Shown piece by piece: positions 5,032 to 6,287 of a DNA stretch of 6,287 bases (its first letter is position 1; each line of letters begins with the position of its first letter). Under the pieces are notes generated by a model that saw only the letters and a program-made list of their open reading frames with translations, was not told the DNA's origin and searched no databases. The translations under genes and the position numbers were made by a program. Source of the stretch: SIG603 sp964370115 (GTDB lineage: Bacteria; Bacillota; Clostridia; Oscillospirales; Acutalibacteraceae); contig CAYJIA010000085.1 of the NCBI GenBank assembly GCA_964370115.1, positions 1 through 6,287 on the forward strand. Direction: 5' to 3'.

Positions 5032-6287
5032 TTCAAAGTGTCCTCCCAAGTGACACGAAGCTCCATAGAGCCTACTAATATCACATCGTTTTCTTCCAAG
5101 CGCACTGCGGTTTTTACTGGTATTCCGTTTAGATACGTGCCATTTGTAGAATTTAAGTCTTCTAAAAACATTTTTCCGTCTTGATAAAAAATCTTGCAGT
5201 GAGTGGTCGATAAAAGGCCGTCAGCTTCAACTGAAAAAGCGCATAAATTAGAGCTTCTGCCTATGATTAGCTCTTTATCAAAACTATGTTTATACGTCGT
5301 ATTTTCCACTTTGCCGACTTTTGTAAAGCTCATTGTAAATCTTTGTTTTTCCACATTTTGTGTTTGTGGAACAGCTGTCTTTACTTCATCAAGCTTTTCA
5401 TTTGTTTTCTCACTACTTTGTGGCAATTCATAACTATTATTTTTTGCCTTTCTTTTTTTAGCCATGATAACAATTATTACTGTTGCTATAAGTACTACAG
5501 ATGTGCCTGCTATTATGATTATAGCAAGCATATTGTCGCTCTCGTTTTCCTCCACAGGCACAGCACTAGGTGTAGGCTTTACCGTGGGTTTTGCTGTAGG
5601 CGACGGTAACGGAGTTGGTTTTTCTGCTAAATTTTGACTCATTTCATAAGTGTCTATTACTATTTCGTCGCTCACACTTGCCACTTGTGGAATAGATACA
5701 TTTAAAGATAAAGTTTCCTTCTCTTCAAATTCTGAAAGAGTAGATATATCAAAAGAGGCTATATAAGTCCCTTTTTGTGAGGCTGTCACGTCTGCTACAA
5801 CATCTTCCTTTGTTCTATCATCAATTCCAAAGCTTATGTCAATTCCGCCCGGTGACATTCTCGAAAAACTGCCAAGTATTTTTGCGTGGTCTAAAATCTC
5901 CTGACTTGAATTATTTGAAAGCATAGCGATACTATCAATCGGTATATTGGTTTCTTTTATCTTACTTTCAACTTCTTCTCTGGTATATCCTGTGTCATAA
6001 TAGTCTTCACCATCGGATATAACAATCAAATTTCTTTTTATATTCACATTAGCACTTGTGTTTAAAATATCCAGCGCTTTTACTATGCCTGCATATAAGT
6101 TAGTGTCTGAATTTGTCGGAGATATGCTGTCAATTTGCTCTTTCATTTTATCAACGCCAAATACAAATGGAGTTAAAGATAAATCATCACTAAGAGCCAT
6201 GAAAGAAGCATTATCATTTGCAGTCATATTGTCGGCAAATAAGTAAAGCATATCTTTTATGGTTTCAAGTTGAGTTTGAGTGATAGA
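5028..6287 (-). CDS. Extracellular VWA-domain protein with one membrane span and cytosolic FHA domain (5' end outside window)
   Basis: The frame is open to the right edge, so the N-terminus is missing; 419 residues are visible, numbered here from the edge. Seen: the C-terminal part of a VWA fold (about 1-150) with S-D-T62-N-L-Y, fitting the metal-site threonine, and L-I-V-I-S-D92-G-E-D, the usual late VWA strand with its aspartate; a beta-rich, Ig-like stretch (about 160-215); a Pro/Thr linker (223-244); a membrane span (253-275) followed by K-K-R-K, placing the C-terminus inside; a polar linker; and an FHA domain (about 335-416) with G343-R-S, S-T-T-H363 and N-S-T-N382-G-T. The D-x-S-x-S metal motif and any signal peptide must lie beyond the window. 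An internal ATG at 6251 has no ribosome site and would cut the VWA fold, so it is not a start. VWA domains bind proteins, often through a metal ion. Inference: a receptor or scaffold joining an outside ligand to phosphothreonine inside, with the coupled kinase as the obvious phosphorylating partner. Confidence 0.9.
   Translation of the reverse strand, partial: SITQTQLETIKDMLYLFADNMTANDNASFMALSDDLSLTPFVFGVDKMKEQIDSISPTNSDTNLYAGIVKALDILNTSANVNIKRNLIVISDGEDYYDTGYTREEVESKIKETNIPIDSIAMLSNNSSQEILDHAKILGSFSRMSPGGIDISFGIDDRTKEDVVADVTASQKGTYIASFDISTLSEFEEKETLSLNVSIPQVASVSDEIVIDTYEMSQNLAEKPTPLPSPTAKPTVKPTPSAVPVEENESDNMLAIIIIAGTSVVLIATVIIVIMAKKRKAKNNSYELPQSSEKTNEKLDEVKTAVPQTQNVEKQRFTMSFTKVGKVENTTYKHSFDKELIIGRSSNLCAFSVEADGLLSTTHCKIFYQDGKMFLEDLNSTNGTYLNGIPVKTAVRLEENDVILVGSMELRVTWEDTLK
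5042..5047 (-). promoter_or_regulatory. Ribosome binding site of the 413-residue kinase
   Basis: Minus-strand GGGAGG, 10 bases before the ATG at 5031, lies inside the end of the VWA-FHA coding region. The spacing is a little long but the motif is strong. It excludes the in-frame TTG at 5049-5047 as the start, because that codon overlaps the motif. Confidence 0.75.

Noticed and set aside
6249..6251. ATG as the start of the VWA-FHA gene.
   Set aside because: The frame stays open to the window edge, the preceding 12 codons read as normal VWA helix sequence, no Shine-Dalgarno motif precedes the ATG, and the VWA metal motif would be lost.

Overview
The window is AT-rich bacterial DNA carrying a tightly packed, single-direction gene cluster, all on the minus strand and read from right to left. 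Strong AGGAGG-type ribosome sites, low GC, Thr/Pro/Glu-rich extracellular linkers and the kinase signatures (GEGGFGITY, AIKEY(Y/F)P, HRDISPDN) point to a Firmicute, most likely of class Clostridia (Lachnospiraceae-like). This placement is inferred from style, not from a marker gene.

In transcription order: (1) the 3' part of a gene for an extracellular von Willebrand A (VWA) protein with one membrane span and a cytosolic FHA domain (5028-6287, 5' end outside the window). (2) A Ser/Thr protein kinase anchored by an N-terminal membrane span, with a zinc ribbon before the kinase domain (3790-5031). (3) A paralogous zinc-ribbon kinase with its membrane span after the kinase domain and a large acidic extracellular part (1383-3716). 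(4) A PrsW-type intramembrane protease fused to a C-terminal FHA domain (84-1370). (5) The first 18 codons of another protein that opens with the same zinc-ribbon motif as the two kinases (1-55). No RNA gene, mobile element or CRISPR array was seen, and no stretch over 300 bases lacks a gene.

The genes are closely coupled. Genes 1 and 2 overlap by ATGA, the stop of gene 3 lies inside the ribosome site of gene 4, and gene 5 starts 28 bases after gene 4. The only larger gap (73 bases) is between the two kinases. Two starts were moved inward, because the longest open frames begin at TTG or GTG codons that lie within or touch the Shine-Dalgarno sequence of a better ATG.

Taken together the cluster looks like a transmembrane phospho-signalling module. 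Outside domains (VWA, the kinase C-terminal region) could sense something, two cytosolic kinases could phosphorylate threonines, and two FHA domains could read the phosphothreonine. One FHA is on the VWA receptor and the other on an intramembrane protease. The domain assignments come from the sequence and known families. The circuit, and above all phospho-controlled proteolysis by the PrsW-FHA protein, is inference.
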